Shown: positions 38,348-47,139 of the stretch, one piece after another | How positions within the stretch are numbered: position 1 is the stretch's first letter | Layout: every line of letters begins with the position of its first letter | Origin: Saprospira grandis str. Lewin | Lineage (GTDB): Bacteria; Bacteroidota; Bacteroidia; Chitinophagales; Saprospiraceae | Assembly (NCBI RefSeq): GCF_000250635.1 | Contig: NC_016940.1 | Coordinates: 2,032,001 to 2,096,000, forward strand | DNA: 64,000 nt | Reading direction: 5' to 3' | Notes under the pieces: generated by a model | What the model was told of the DNA's origin: nothing | What the model saw: only the letters and a program-made list of their open reading frames with translations | Database searches by the model: none | Made by a program: the position numbers and the translations under genes

Positions 38348-40288
38348 ATGCGTTATTTATTGCTCTGTTGTTTGTTGTTTTTGGGGCTAGAGAGCTATGC
38401 CCAAAGAGATAGCACAAACAGCGATACGAGCCGAGTGCAATTGCTCCACAGTAATAAGGGAAGAGGCGAAAGCCGGGCCGATGGCCGCTATTTATTTCTG
38501 GAAGGAGAGGTCCATTTTAAGCAAAAAGAGATGCACCTTTGGTGCGATACCGCCCAGCAGGCGCCCAATGACCAAGTGTTGGCCTACGGAGATGTGGAAA
38601 TGCTGCAAGACGATAGCATTCGGGCCTTTTCGGATAGTTTGCGCTATGATGGAATAAAGCGGGAGGCGGAACTAAAAAATCAGGTGGTTTTGCAGGATAG
38701 CTCTATGACTTTATTTACTGATTATCTGCATTATGATTTGGCGCAAAAGAAAGCCAGTTATCCGCAGGGGGTATTGATTGTCTCGGATTCTAGCCAGTTG
38801 CAAAGTAAGCGGGGCTATTATGAGCTGGAGAGCAAAATGGCCTATTTTGTCGATTCGGTCCGCCTCAACCACCCCAAATATAAGTTGATTACCGACTCTA
38901 TGGCCTTTAATACGGAGGAGGAAAAAAGCTATTTTTTGGCCCCTACCTATATGTATGATGATGAAAATCTGGTCTATTGCGAATCGGGGTATTATGATAA
39001 TAAGGCCGAAAGGGCCGAACTGACGGGCTCGCCTTATTATTTGCAGCGCAAGGGCCAAAATAGTCGCCGCGCCTCTGCCGATACCATATTATACGTAGGC
39101 AGTGAGGATAGCTATTATTTGATTGGCAATGCCATTTTGGAGGAGGAAAGCCAAAAAGTATATGCCGATACGATTGTTCGGCGGGGGATGAAAGGCCGTT
39201 TTGAGTTTTTGGGCCATCCTCGTTTTGAGCGCAAGGGCAAAGAGGGAAATCAGGAAATTTTGGCTGGCGACTCTTACTATGATGAGGAAAAAGAGGCTAT
39301 GGTGTTTCAGGATGGGGTAACGGCCAAGCGAGGCAGCCAAATTCTTCGGTCCGAAACCTTAGAGTATAGCGAGAGCCGCAAAGAGGCTTGGGCCAAGGGC
39401 CAAGTTATTTTGGAAGATACCGTAGAGCAAAGCCGTTTGATGGCGGGCTCGGTCTATTACAATGATTCGACGGGGCAGATGTTGGCCCAAGATCATCCGA
39501 TTGCCCTGATGTTATTGGATGGCGACAGCCTTTGGATGACCGCCGATACCTTTCGGATGGAAAAAGACAGCGCTGGGGCCTATCAATTGCGGGCCTATCA
39601 TCAGGTGCAGGTCTTTAAGTCCGATATTCAGGCTTTGGGCGACTCTTTGGTCTACAATGAAGCCGATTCGCTTTTTGAGCTGCGGGGAAATCCCCGAATT
39701 TGGCTGGATTCGGTGCAGTTTACCGCCGATACTTTGCGGGGCCGCTTGGCCGATCAGTCCTTGCAAGAGCTCTTTTTGCTCCAGCATGCCTTTATGGCCT
39801 CGAGCAAAGAGGAGGTTTATTTCAATCAGATCAAGGCCAGAGATATTCGGGCGCATTTCCAAAATAATGAGTTGCAGCGGGCCGATATTCAGTACAATGG
39901 CGAAATGGTGTATTATGCCCTAGACGAGCAGGGCCGCTATGCGGGCGTCAATGATATGGATTGCTCGGATATGCAGGTTCGTTTTAAGGAGCGGAACGTC
40001 GATCGCATCAAGTTTATGGGCCAACCCAAGGCCGTTTTGTACCCCATGGGCCAAGTTAAGCACGAAAAACTTCAGCTCAAGGGCTTCAAATGGCTAGAGG
40101 CCGAGCGCCCAAAAGATCGTTGGAGCTTGACGGGCCCTTATGCCTGGGGGCTAAAAGCGGCGGCCTTGCCCGAAATTCCGCCAGCAGCCAGCCCAAATGA
40201 AATTCCCGAACTCGAGGAGCCCAAAGAAAAGCCCAGCCTCAGCCCAGAGGAGCTTTCTAATCAAAAACGTCGAGGAGGAAAGAAGTAG
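38348..40288 (+). CDS. OstA/LptA-like envelope protein
   Basis: A 646-residue secreted protein (signal MRYLLLCCLLFLGLESYAQ). It is almost wholly built of beta-strand repeats typical of the OstA (LptA/LptD N-terminal) jellyroll: LEGEVHFKQKEMHLWCDTAQ, AYGDVEMLQDDSIRAFSDSLRYDG, LKNQVVLQDSSMTLFTDYLHYDL, and so on through residue ~520, with recurring aspartate-serine turns. LptA-type proteins bridge the periplasm and carry lipopolysaccharide. The C-terminus is proline- and lysine-rich. Standing near an amidase and MCE genes fits an envelope-biogenesis locus common in Bacteroidota. Confidence 0.85.
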   Translation: MRYLLLCCLLFLGLESYAQRDSTNSDTSRVQLLHSNKGRGESRADGRYLFLEGEVHFKQKEMHLWCDTAQQAPNDQVLAYGDVEMLQDDSIRAFSDSLRYDGIKREAELKNQVVLQDSSMTLFTDYLHYDLAQKKASYPQGVLIVSDSSQLQSKRGYYELESKMAYFVDSVRLNHPKYKLITDSMAFNTEEEKSYFLAPTYMYDDENLVYCESGYYDNKAERAELTGSPYYLQRKGQNSRRASADTILYVGSEDSYYLIGNAILEEESQKVYADTIVRRGMKGRFEFLGHPRFERKGKEGNQEILAGDSYYDEEKEAMVFQDGVTAKRGSQILRSETLEYSESRKEAWAKGQVILEDTVEQSRLMAGSVYYNDSTGQMLAQDHPIALMLLDGDSLWMTADTFRMEKDSAGAYQLRAYHQVQVFKSDIQALGDSLVYNEADSLFELRGNPRIWLDSVQFTADTLRGRLADQSLQELFLLQHAFMASSKEEVYFNQIKARDIRAHFQNNELQRADIQYNGEMVYYALDEQGRYAGVNDMDCSDMQVRFKERNVDRIKFMGQPKAVLYPMGQVKHEKLQLKGFKWLEAERPKDRWSLTGPYAWGLKAAALPEIPPAASPNEIPELEEPKEKPSLSPEELSNQKRRGGKK

Positions 40289-40299
40289 GGGAGGGGTTT

Positions 40300-40480
40300 G
40301 GGGCCTCCTGCCTTCGGCAGGCGCTACGCTTTGGGGCTCGCAGGTCTGCTCGGCCCTGCAGCCCTTCGGGCTTTGGTCTGGCCCTTCGGGCCACCCCGCC
40401 GCATCGCTAGGCCGTTTGGCCTACGGCCAGGCGCTTCGCGCCTCTTATTCCTTTAGACCATCAGGGGCTTAGTGGCCCCA
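40300..40480 (+). repeat. GC-rich modular repeat, copy 15 (forward)
   Basis: GGGGCCTCCTGCCTTCGGCAGGCGCTACG left module, core, GCAGCCCTTCGGGCT hairpin, CATCGCTAGGCCG and a GGCCTACGGCC tail. It lies between ostA-like and secDF. Confidence 0.87.
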
Positions 40481-40565
40481 GTTGTTTTTAAATGAGCAGC
40501 TTAGTTAGTAATTTGCTGAAATGCTTTTAACTTAGAATAATTTTTTTATCCCACGCAAAAAGTTC

Positions 40566-40573
40566 TATATTTG
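40566..40573 (+). promoter_or_regulatory. -7 element of secDF
   Basis: TATATTTG; a T-run replaces the -33 TTTG. It gives a leader of about 140 nt. Confidence 0.6.
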
Positions 40574-40582
40574 CAAGCCAAA

Positions 40583-40612
40583 ATAGGCGCACTGCGCCTA
40601 TATGTTTTTTTA
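40583..40612 (+). promoter_or_regulatory. Hairpin plus T-tract at the start of the secDF leader
   Basis: ATAGGCGC-ACT-GCGCCTAT stem (8 bp), then ATG and seven T within ATGTTTTTTTATAC. It begins about 3 nt after the expected transcription start. A second palindrome, GGCCAA-ATA-TTGGCC, lies at 40654-40668. Possibly a stability or attenuation element. Confidence 0.5.
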
Positions 40613-40719
40613 TACAAACTATATTGAGAAACTAAATCAGAGCCCCATGATCGGGCCAAATATTGGCCAAACAGACAGCTTACTTTAGTTTCTAAAACCT
40701 ATTGAATTACGCTAAAACC

Positions 40720-43700
40720 ATGCAAGGGAAAAGTTTCGTAAAGTTCTTTACGATTGCGTTAGTCCTGGTCATTTCGTACATCTTCTTTTTGATGATTCCG
40801 ACCAGCGGTATCGAGCGCAGTGCAAGCGAATTTGCTAAAGCGGCAACGGATAGCATTCAGGACCAAGAACTTAAGGCTGTACAATACGATATGGCCCAAC
40901 AGTACTTCCTCGATTCTATTTCTGAGGAGCCCGTCTTGAATCTAGGATTCAAATCATACTCTTATCAAGAGCTCAAGCGCAGCCAGTTGGCTTTGGGTTT
41001 GGACTTGAAAGGCGGTATGAGTGTTGTCCTTCAAGTAGATTTGCAAGAGTTGATTAAGACCTTGGCCAACAAAACTTCTGATGAGAACTTTCAGAAGGCA
41101 TTGGCCAACGCCAAAGCTGCACAGTCTACCGCTCAGGTAGATTTTGTAACCTTGTTTGGTCAAGAATATGCCAAAGTGAGCGACAAGCCTTTGGCGCGCT
41201 TCTTTGGAACTACCGAAAAACTGGAGGGCATCAATATCAACTCAACGAATGAGGAAGTATTGACGGCCATCCGTTTGGAGGCTTCTAAAACGGTAGAGCG
41301 CACCTTCAATCTATTGAAGCAGCGTATTGATAAGTTTGGTGTGGCCCAACCTGTGGTTTCACTAGATAAGTCTACTGACCGTATTACTGTTGAATTGCCT
41401 GGTGTGCGCAGTCCTAAGCGGGCTCGTGAGTTCTTGCAAGCTACGGCTAGTCTAGAATTCTGGGAAATGTACACTGCTGTTGAGCTTTTGGGCCAACAAA
41501 CTGCTGGTCCTTTGGTCAACCTCAATGAGGCCCTAAAAGGCAGCAAATACGATAAGAGCGAGCCTGCTGTAGGTACAGCTGCTCCTCAGCCTGATTCGGC
41601 AGCCTTGGCTTATATTGAAGAAGTAAAGGCCGACACTAGCCTAGATGAGGCGGTTAAGCAGGCTAAAATTGACTCTGTCAATGCTAGCTTTGCCGCTACT
41701 GCCGTAACAGATTCTACTAATCCTGGTCCTTTGTTTAAGGTTATGGGCTTTGCTCCTCCTCAGACAGAAAAAGACCCTTATGTAGGCTATACTCAGGTAA
41801 AAGATACTGCAGAAGTGATGGACATGCTCCGTTCTGCAGAAGCGCAGCGCATCTTGCCTAAAGATGTTCGTTTCGCTTGGGATTCTAAAGTACAGAAATC
41901 AGAAGATGGTGGCCGTTTGGTTCAGTTGTTTGCCTTGCGCACTCGTGGCCAAGATGAGGCAACACTATCAGGTGAGCGGGTAGTTTCTTCTCGTGCTACT
42001 CAGAATCCTTCTGGTGCAGGTTATGCTGTTTCTCTAGACATGGACAATGAAGGGGCGCGTAAGTGGAAGAAAATGACGGAAGAAAACGTTGGCTTCTGCG
42101 TAGCGGTAACCCTAGACAACAAAGTATATTCTTACCCTCGTGTAAATGAGGCTATCCCTAATGGTAGCACAAGTATCTCTGGAGACTTCTCGGCTACAGA
42201 TGCTAGTGACTTGGCCAATATTCTAAGTATTGGTAAGTTGCCTGCTACACCTGAAATTATTGAAGAAGCTATCGTTGGTCCTAGCTTAGGACAGGCTACG
42301 GTAAATGCAGGTCTTTTTGCCCTAGTGATTGGATTCTTGTTGGTGCTTATCTTTATGTTGGTTTACTATGCTAAGGCGGGTATTCTAGCTGTATTGGCCC
42401 TCTTCCTCAACATCTTCTTTATCTTGGGTTGTTTGGCCTCTTTTGGTACTGTACTGACGCTACCTGGTATTGCTGGTATTGTATTGACCATTGGTATGGC
42501 TGTGGATGCCAACGTAATTATCTTTGAGCGTATTCGAGAAGAATTGCGAGCTGGGCAGCACTGGAAAGAAGCTATCCTTTCGGGTTTCCAACACTCTTAT
42601 TCAGCAATTATTGATGCCAACGTTACTTCATTTGTTACGGCCCTTATCCTCTTCCAATATGGTTTAGGTCCAATCAAAGGTTTTGCTACGGTATTGATGA
42701 TTGGTGTAGCTTGTTCGGTATTTACTGCGGTATTGTTTGGCCGCTTGTTGTTTGACCGTTACTTGGTCAATAACAAAGAGGTATCTATTTGGACCGGAAG
42801 CACCAAGAATGTTTTGGCCAATGTAAGCTTTGACTTTATTGGCAAGCGTAAAATTGCTTATGCTGTTTCTGGCCTTTTGTTGATTGCTGGTATTGCTTCT
42901 ATGGCTACTCAAGGTTTTGAGTTGGGTGTAGACTTCCAAGGTGGTCGCTCTTATACCGTAGAGTTCCCTCAGCAAGTAGAGGTCTCTCAATTGAAGGAGG
43001 AGCTAGTTAAAGCATTTGATGGCTATGATAAGAATGTAGTAAAGACCTTTAACCAAGGCAACCAAGTGAAAATTACTACTTCTTTCATGCAGGAAAAAGA
43101 AGGGCGAGAAGCAGATGCTGAAGTATTGACTAAGCTTCACCAAGCTTGTAAAGCCTATTCTTCTGCCGATGTAGCTTATGAGGCTTTTGCCGCAGGTAAA
43201 GCACCTAATGTAACAGAAGCTGGCTTGTACTTGACGGCCTCTTCTAAAGTAGGTCCTACTATTGCAGATGATATTCGTCAGTCTGCTTTCTGGGCTTCAT
43301 TGCTTTCTTTGCTCTTTATCTTTAGTTACATCTTTATCCGCTTCCGCAGATGGCAGTTCTCTGTAGGTGCTATTGCGGCCCTATTCCATGATGTACTTTT
43401 GGTTTTGGGTATCTTCTCTTTGTTCAAAGGTATTATGCCTTTCTCTATGGAGATCGACCAAGCCTTTATTGCTGCTATTTTGACCATCATCGGTTACTCG
43501 ATTAACGATACCGTAATTGTATTTGACCGTATTCGGGAAACTGCAACGAATGAGGGGGAAAGCAAAGGAATTAAGGATATCGTTAACCAAGCAATTCAGA
43601 GTACAGTAAGCCGTACTTCAATTACCTCATTGACTACATTTTTTGTAGTGGCCATCTTGTTCTTCTTTGGTGGTGATGGCATCAGTGGTTTTGCTTTTGC

Positions 43701-43896
43701 CTTGTTGATTGGTGTAATTGTCGGTACTTACTCTTCTATGTTTATTGCGTCTCCTATTGTAGTAGATACAACTAAAGATGCTAGCTCATTGAAATATACC
43801 GAGTACGTTTCTGATTATGCTGAAGGCGCAGAAGATGCTGAAAGCAGCACTGGTGACGAACTAGATGAACTAGAAAACGAAGAAGAAAAAGCTTAG
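40720..43896 (+). CDS. secDF: Protein translocase SecDF (fused)
   Basis: A 1058-residue membrane protein in which SecD (residues ~1-690) and SecF (~700-1040) are one chain. The ATG at 40720 (MQGKSFVKFFTIALVLVISY) is preferred over a TTG at 40702. SecD features are LGLDLKGGMSVVLQVDL and the GKLPATPEIIEEAIVGPSLG region before the helices, then IVLTIGMAVDANVIIFERIREE. SecF features are LGVDFQGGRSYTVEF and IGYSINDTVIVFDRIRE. SecDF pulls translocating proteins using the proton gradient. The fusion is normal in Bacteroidota. The C-terminus is acidic. It has its own promoter, leader and terminator. Confidence 0.97.
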   Translation: MQGKSFVKFFTIALVLVISYIFFLMIPTSGIERSASEFAKAATDSIQDQELKAVQYDMAQQYFLDSISEEPVLNLGFKSYSYQELKRSQLALGLDLKGGMSVVLQVDLQELIKTLANKTSDENFQKALANAKAAQSTAQVDFVTLFGQEYAKVSDKPLARFFGTTEKLEGININSTNEEVLTAIRLEASKTVERTFNLLKQRIDKFGVAQPVVSLDKSTDRITVELPGVRSPKRAREFLQATASLEFWEMYTAVELLGQQTAGPLVNLNEALKGSKYDKSEPAVGTAAPQPDSAALAYIEEVKADTSLDEAVKQAKIDSVNASFAATAVTDSTNPGPLFKVMGFAPPQTEKDPYVGYTQVKDTAEVMDMLRSAEAQRILPKDVRFAWDSKVQKSEDGGRLVQLFALRTRGQDEATLSGERVVSSRATQNPSGAGYAVSLDMDNEGARKWKKMTEENVGFCVAVTLDNKVYSYPRVNEAIPNGSTSISGDFSATDASDLANILSIGKLPATPEIIEEAIVGPSLGQATVNAGLFALVIGFLLVLIFMLVYYAKAGILAVLALFLNIFFILGCLASFGTVLTLPGIAGIVLTIGMAVDANVIIFERIREELRAGQHWKEAILSGFQHSYSAIIDANVTSFVTALILFQYGLGPIKGFATVLMIGVACSVFTAVLFGRLLFDRYLVNNKEVSIWTGSTKNVLANVSFDFIGKRKIAYAVSGLLLIAGIASMATQGFELGVDFQGGRSYTVEFPQQVEVSQLKEELVKAFDGYDKNVVKTFNQGNQVKITTSFMQEKEGREADAEVLTKLHQACKAYSSADVAYEAFAAGKAPNVTEAGLYLTASSKVGPTIADDIRQSAFWASLLSLLFIFSYIFIRFRRWQFSVGAIAALFHDVLLVLGIFSLFKGIMPFSMEIDQAFIAAILTIIGYSINDTVIVFDRIRETATNEGESKGIKDIVNQAIQSTVSRTSITSLTTFFVVAILFFFGGDGISGFAFALLIGVIVGTYSSMFIASPIVVDTTKDASSLKYTEYVSDYAEGAEDAESSTGDELDELENEEEKA

Positions 43897-43923
43897 GCTT
43901 TTCCACTTATATAGTTTGTAAAA

Positions 43924-43957
43924 AGTCTCTAGGCCAGCATTGGCTTAGGGGCTTTTT
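43924..43957 (+). terminator. Terminator of secDF
   Basis: 13-bp stem AGTCTCTAGGCCA / TGGCTTAGGGGCT with G-T pairs and GCAT loop, then TTTTCTTTT. Confidence 0.85.
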
Positions 43958-43968
43958 CTTTTGGAGTG

Positions 43969-44113
43969 TACAGGCCCGTCAGGGCCGCAGGCCTAGTGAT
44001 GTGAAGGGGTGGCCCGTAGGGCCAGACCAAAGCCGCCCTTGGCGGCTGAAGGGCCGAGCAGACCTGCGAGCCCCGCAACGTAACGCCGAGGAGCGCAGCG
44101 AGGCGGAGGCCCC
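43969..44113 (-). repeat. GC-rich modular repeat, copy 16 (reverse)
   Basis: Begins ACAGGCCCGTCAGGGCC, has CCTAGTGATGTGAAGGGG, GCCGCCCTTGGCGGC and ends GCGCAGCGAGGCGGAGGCCC. It starts about 12 nt after the secDF terminator. Confidence 0.87.
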
Positions 44114-44176
44114 AAAGCATTAAGTTCTGAAGAACCCAAACTCTATTGTCGTGGATAAGGACTAAGGCTTTAAAAA

Positions 44177-44208
44177 CTTGCAAGAGCAAAATAAAACTGC
44201 TATATTTG
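44177..44208 (+). promoter_or_regulatory. Promoter of greA
   Basis: CTTG at 44177-44180, 20-nt spacer, TATATTTG at 44201-44208. Transcription from about 44215 would give a 185-nt structured leader. Confidence 0.68.
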
Positions 44209-44214
44209 TTAGCA

Positions 44215-44337
44215 GACAACAGTAGGAACGGTCAACTCAATGGAGTTGGGCGTTCTTTACTTATTTTATGTAGTAGATAAACTACATAATTGATGCGGAG
44301 GCCGTTTCTTGATCTAGAGGAACGTCCTTTATTTTTC
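44215..44337 (+). ncRNA. Structured greA leader (possible attenuator or small RNA)
   Basis: Three hairpins in 110 nt. First, GAACG (gtc) AACTC-AATG-GAGTT (ggg) CGTTC at 44226-44255. Second, TTATGTAGT-AGATAA-ACTACATAA at 44266-44289, perfect 9 bp. Third, AGGCCGTTTC / GGAACGTCCT at 44299-44328 with one mismatch, ending in TTATTTTTCTG like a terminator. GGCCGTTTC (44300-44308) can instead pair fully with GGAACGGTC (44225-44233). The first and third hairpins are thus exclusive with the long-range pairing. Not a known riboswitch class that I recognise. Confidence 0.5.
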
Positions 44338-44400
44338 TGTCAAAAACAAACGGAATTTACTGCTTGGCCCAATAGCCGAACAGCTAAAAATTGAAAAAAT

Positions 44401-44883
44401 ATGTCTAAGCAAATTTCTTATATGACCCGCGAGGGCTATAATAAGCTGAAAAAAGAGTTGGAAGAACTCAAAACCGTAGAACGCCAAAAGGTGGCTCAGC
44501 AAATTGCTGAGGCTCGCGAAAAGGGCGACCTTTCTGAAAATGCCGAATATGATGCGGCCAAGGAAGCACAAGGCTTATTAGAGCTCAAAATTAACCAAAT
44601 GGAGGCCGTTATGGCCAATGCCCGCATTGTTGATGGAGCCGATTTGGATGCCTCTAAGGTGGTGGTGCTTTCTACCGTGAAAATGAAAAACCTCAAGACC
44701 AAAAAGACCATGAGCTATACCCTGGTCTCTGAGTCAGAAGCCGACCTTAAGGCCAAGAAAATATCTGTTAACTCTCCTATTGGCAAAGGCCTTTTGGGCA
44801 AAGCCGTCGGTGAAGTAGCCGATATACAAACCCCCGCCGGCATTATGCAGGTGGAAATCCTAGATATTAAGATTGATCTCTAG
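44401..44883 (+). CDS. greA: Transcription elongation factor GreA
   Basis: A 160-residue GreA: N-terminal coiled coil (MTREGYNKLKKELEELKTVERQKVAQQIAEAREKGDLSENAEYDAAKEAQ), whose DLSENAEYDAAKE tip holds the two acidic residues that reach into the RNA polymerase secondary channel to trigger cleavage of backtracked RNA. The C-terminal FKBP-like domain (YTLVSESEADLKAKKISVNSPIGKGLLGKAVGEVADIQTPAG) is intact. It is preceded by a 185-nt structured leader and followed by a strong terminator, so probably monocistronic. Confidence 0.97.
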   Translation: MSKQISYMTREGYNKLKKELEELKTVERQKVAQQIAEAREKGDLSENAEYDAAKEAQGLLELKINQMEAVMANARIVDGADLDASKVVVLSTVKMKNLKTKKTMSYTLVSESEADLKAKKISVNSPIGKGLLGKAVGEVADIQTPAGIMQVEILDIKIDL

Positions 44884-44901
44884 AAGAATAGCTCAACTGT
44901 A

Positions 44902-44936
44902 AAAGCCGTTTGGAATTAGCCAAACGGCTTTTTTTT
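44902..44936 (+). terminator. Terminator of greA
   Basis: Perfect 12-bp stem AAAGCCGTTTGG / CCAAACGGCTTT with AATTAG loop and eight T. Confidence 0.92.
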
Positions 44937-45025
44937 GGCCCAAATGCCAAGCATAATTTTGAAATAAAGTTATTTCTCGCATAAAAAAAGTGTAAACTAT
45001 TTTAGCAATTTAGTCGCTAAGCGCT

Positions 45026-45033
45026 TATATTTG
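45026..45033 (+). promoter_or_regulatory. -7 element of the THX gene
   Basis: TATATTTG about 120 nt before the thx start codon; no clear -33 TTG. Confidence 0.5.
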
Positions 45034-45154
45034 GAAACGATACACGATTTCATCTGGTCTAAGATTGGTCTTCAACCACTAATTAAAGTAAAGGGAAAAA
45101 TCCTGCATCTGGCCCATCTTGGACCTCTTTCACCTTCATCAAAATCTACCGATT

Positions 45155-45262
45155 ATGGGAAAAGGAGACAGAAAAACCAAAAAAGGCAAATTCTACTTAG
45201 GCAGCTATGGCGTTTCAAGGCCCAAAGCCGCTAAAGTCAGAAAACGAAAACAGAAAAATTAG
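45155..45262 (+). CDS. 30S ribosomal protein THX
   Basis: A 35-residue, very basic protein: MGKGDRKTKKGKFYLGSYGV followed by SRPKAAKVRKRKQKN. The MGKGDxKTxxGK...GSxGxxRPK pattern is that of the THX (bTHX) family, a small protein bound at the head of the 30S subunit, first described in Thermus and present in Bacteroidota. The gene is too short for standard ORF thresholds. It has its own promoter element, and a strong terminator starts 24 nt after the stop. No typical Shine-Dalgarno sequence precedes the ATG. Confidence 0.9.
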   Translation: MGKGDRKTKKGKFYLGSYGVSRPKAAKVRKRKQKN

Positions 45263-45285
45263 CAGCCTAGCTGCTATCAGCTTAT

Positions 45286-45312
45286 GGCCCCAAATTTATT
45301 TGGGGCCTTTTT
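45286..45312 (+). terminator. Terminator of the THX gene
   Basis: Perfect 9-bp stem GGCCCCAAA / TTTGGGGCC with TTTA loop, then five T. Confidence 0.9.
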
Positions 45313-45336
45313 CAAACAATCTAAACTGATTTTATT

Positions 45337-46203
45337 ATGATGAAGCGCACTGCACTTTTTAGCTTCTTGAGCTTGTTCTTGCTCGCAGGATTTGGCCTTA
45401 AGGCACAAACTGGTCCCTATGCTCGCTTGGGCGTAGGCTACGGTATGGGAGCAACTACAGACCAATTGGGAACTACTTATGTAGAAGATGCTAATGGTGA
45501 TTTTACAGAAGAAAATATTTATGGCACCTATGGTGGTGGCTTTGATGTTAATCTAGATCTAGGCTATAACTTTAGCCAAAATTTTGGCTTTGGTTTAGGG
45601 GTGGATTATCTATTTGGAAGCACGGTAACCAGAGATGAGTATACTGACCCTTCGCAAACTTCAATGACTGAAGTTTATACCCGCCAATTGCGCCTATCGC
45701 CCAATTTTACTGTTCGTGGAAATAATGAAGGCATGGTACAACCTTATGGTGGTTTGGGCCTTGTTATTCCTGTTACAGGAACTACATATTCTAATACAGA
45801 AGATGTGTATACCGGAATTAGTGGTACTGCTACTCAAAAAGTAGAGACTAAAGGACAGTTTACCCTAGGTTATGAAGCTTTTGCCGGTGTTTACTTCAAA
45901 GTACCCAACGATAAGGTGCGCATCTTTGCCGAACTCCGCTACACGGGCCTACGTATTCGGGCTAAAGAAGCAGAGATCGTAGAACTTATGCAGCCTGATA
46001 TGTCTACAGGGACTATTATTGATGTCATCGATCTAAGACCAGATCCTTATACCGAAATTAACTTCGTAGATGAAATTGATCAGGATACAAATGCAAATAG
46101 AAATGCAGGTGACCCTATCGAACAACTTAGAACATCTACCAACTTTAGCAGCTTTGGAATCCAAGTTGGAGTAGCTATGAGCTTTGGTGGCGATGAGGAG
46201 TAA
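45337..46203 (+). CDS. Outer-membrane beta-barrel protein (porin-like)
   Basis: A 288-residue protein with signal peptide (MMKRTALFSFLSLFLLAGFGLKAQ), then alternating strands such as PYARLGVGYGMG, FDVNLDLGYNFSQNFGFGLGVDYLFG, TRQLRLSPNFTVRG, VQPYGGLGLVIPV, QFTLGYEAFAGVYFKV and a last strand SSFGIQVGVAMSFG. This is the pattern of the small OmpX/PorT-like barrels (outer membrane beta-barrel, OMP_b-brl). Function unknown. Monocistronic, with a terminator at 46224. Confidence 0.85.
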   Translation: MMKRTALFSFLSLFLLAGFGLKAQTGPYARLGVGYGMGATTDQLGTTYVEDANGDFTEENIYGTYGGGFDVNLDLGYNFSQNFGFGLGVDYLFGSTVTRDEYTDPSQTSMTEVYTRQLRLSPNFTVRGNNEGMVQPYGGLGLVIPVTGTTYSNTEDVYTGISGTATQKVETKGQFTLGYEAFAGVYFKVPNDKVRIFAELRYTGLRIRAKEAEIVELMQPDMSTGTIIDVIDLRPDPYTEINFVDEIDQDTNANRNAGDPIEQLRTSTNFSSFGIQVGVAMSFGGDEE

Positions 46204-46223
46204 TCTCCAATAGCCTAAATTTT

Positions 46224-46260
46224 AAAATAGATGCCTTCTTCCAAGGGCATCTATTTTTTT
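46224..46260 (+). terminator. Terminator of the barrel-protein gene
   Basis: AAAATAGATGCC / GGCATCTATTTT stem with a TTCTTCCAAG loop, running into a T-tract. Confidence 0.85.
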
Positions 46261-46312
46261 TTGCCTTAGACTTCCCTATTTTAGCCATCATTATTACAAT
46301 CAATTATAAGTT

Positions 46313-47128
46313 ATGAAAGTATTTCAAGAGGCTATTGAGGCCGCCTGGGACAATAGAGAGTTACTCAAAGAAGCCAAAACACAAGAACTCATTCGTGAGG
46401 TAATTGACCTACTCGATAAGGGCGTTGTGCGCGTAGCTGAACCTACAGCAGATGGCTGGACCGTCAATACTTGGGTGAAAAAAGCCGTGGTGCTTTATTT
46501 CCCTATCCAAAAAATGGAGACGATTGAAGTGCCTCCTTTCGAGTTTCACGATAAAATTCCACTCAAAACCAATTATGCCGAACTTGGCGTTCGGGTGGTT
46601 CCGCATGCTATTGCTCGCCATGGCGCTTTTTTGGCCCCTTCGGTCATTATGATGCCTAGCTATGTCAATATTGGCGCTTATGTGGATGCTGGCAGTATGG
46701 TCGATACCTGGGCCACGGTGGGTTCTTGTGCCCAAATTGGCAAGAATGTACACCTTAGCGGTGGCGTGGGCATTGGTGGCGTATTAGAGCCCCTACAAGC
46801 CGCTCCCGTGATTATTGAGGACAATTGCTTTATTGGCTCTCGCTCTATTGTGGTAGAAGGGGTGCACATTGAAGAAGAAGCCGTTTTGGGCGCTAATGTA
46901 GTCATTACGCAATCCACAAAAATTATTGATGTTTCTGGTCCAGAACCGATCACTTATAAGGGCCGAGTGCCCGCCCGCTCTGTCGTGATTCCCGGTAGCT
47001 ATACCAAGGAGTTTCCCGCAGGCAGCTATCAGGTGCCTTGTGCCCTAATTATTGGCAAGCGCAAAGAGAGCACCGACAAAAAGACCTCGCTCAATGATGC
47101 CCTTCGCGAGCATAATGTAGCGGTTTAG
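46313..47128 (+). CDS. dapD: Tetrahydrodipicolinate N-succinyltransferase
   Basis: A 271-residue enzyme of the lysine/diaminopimelate pathway: it transfers succinyl from succinyl-CoA to tetrahydrodipicolinate. The left-handed beta-helix hexapeptide repeats are clear (VIMMPSYVNIGAYVDAGSMVDTWATVGSCAQIGKNVHLSGGVGIGGVLEP), with the family IIEDNCFIGSRSIVVEGVHIEEEAVLGANVVITQST and the C-terminal PGSYTKEFPAGSYQVPCALIIGKR. DapD implies a succinylase route to diaminopimelate for peptidoglycan. It stands alone; a T-run leads straight into a repeat. Confidence 0.96.
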   Translation: MKVFQEAIEAAWDNRELLKEAKTQELIREVIDLLDKGVVRVAEPTADGWTVNTWVKKAVVLYFPIQKMETIEVPPFEFHDKIPLKTNYAELGVRVVPHAIARHGAFLAPSVIMMPSYVNIGAYVDAGSMVDTWATVGSCAQIGKNVHLSGGVGIGGVLEPLQAAPVIIEDNCFIGSRSIVVEGVHIEEEAVLGANVVITQSTKIIDVSGPEPITYKGRVPARSVVIPGSYTKEFPAGSYQVPCALIIGKRKESTDKKTSLNDALREHNVAV

Positions 47129-47139
47129 TTCTTTTTTTT

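Noticed and set aside
40702-40719. TTG start of SecDF
   Set aside because: An ATG 18 nt downstream gives a typical N-terminus; the TTG offers no extra conserved residues.
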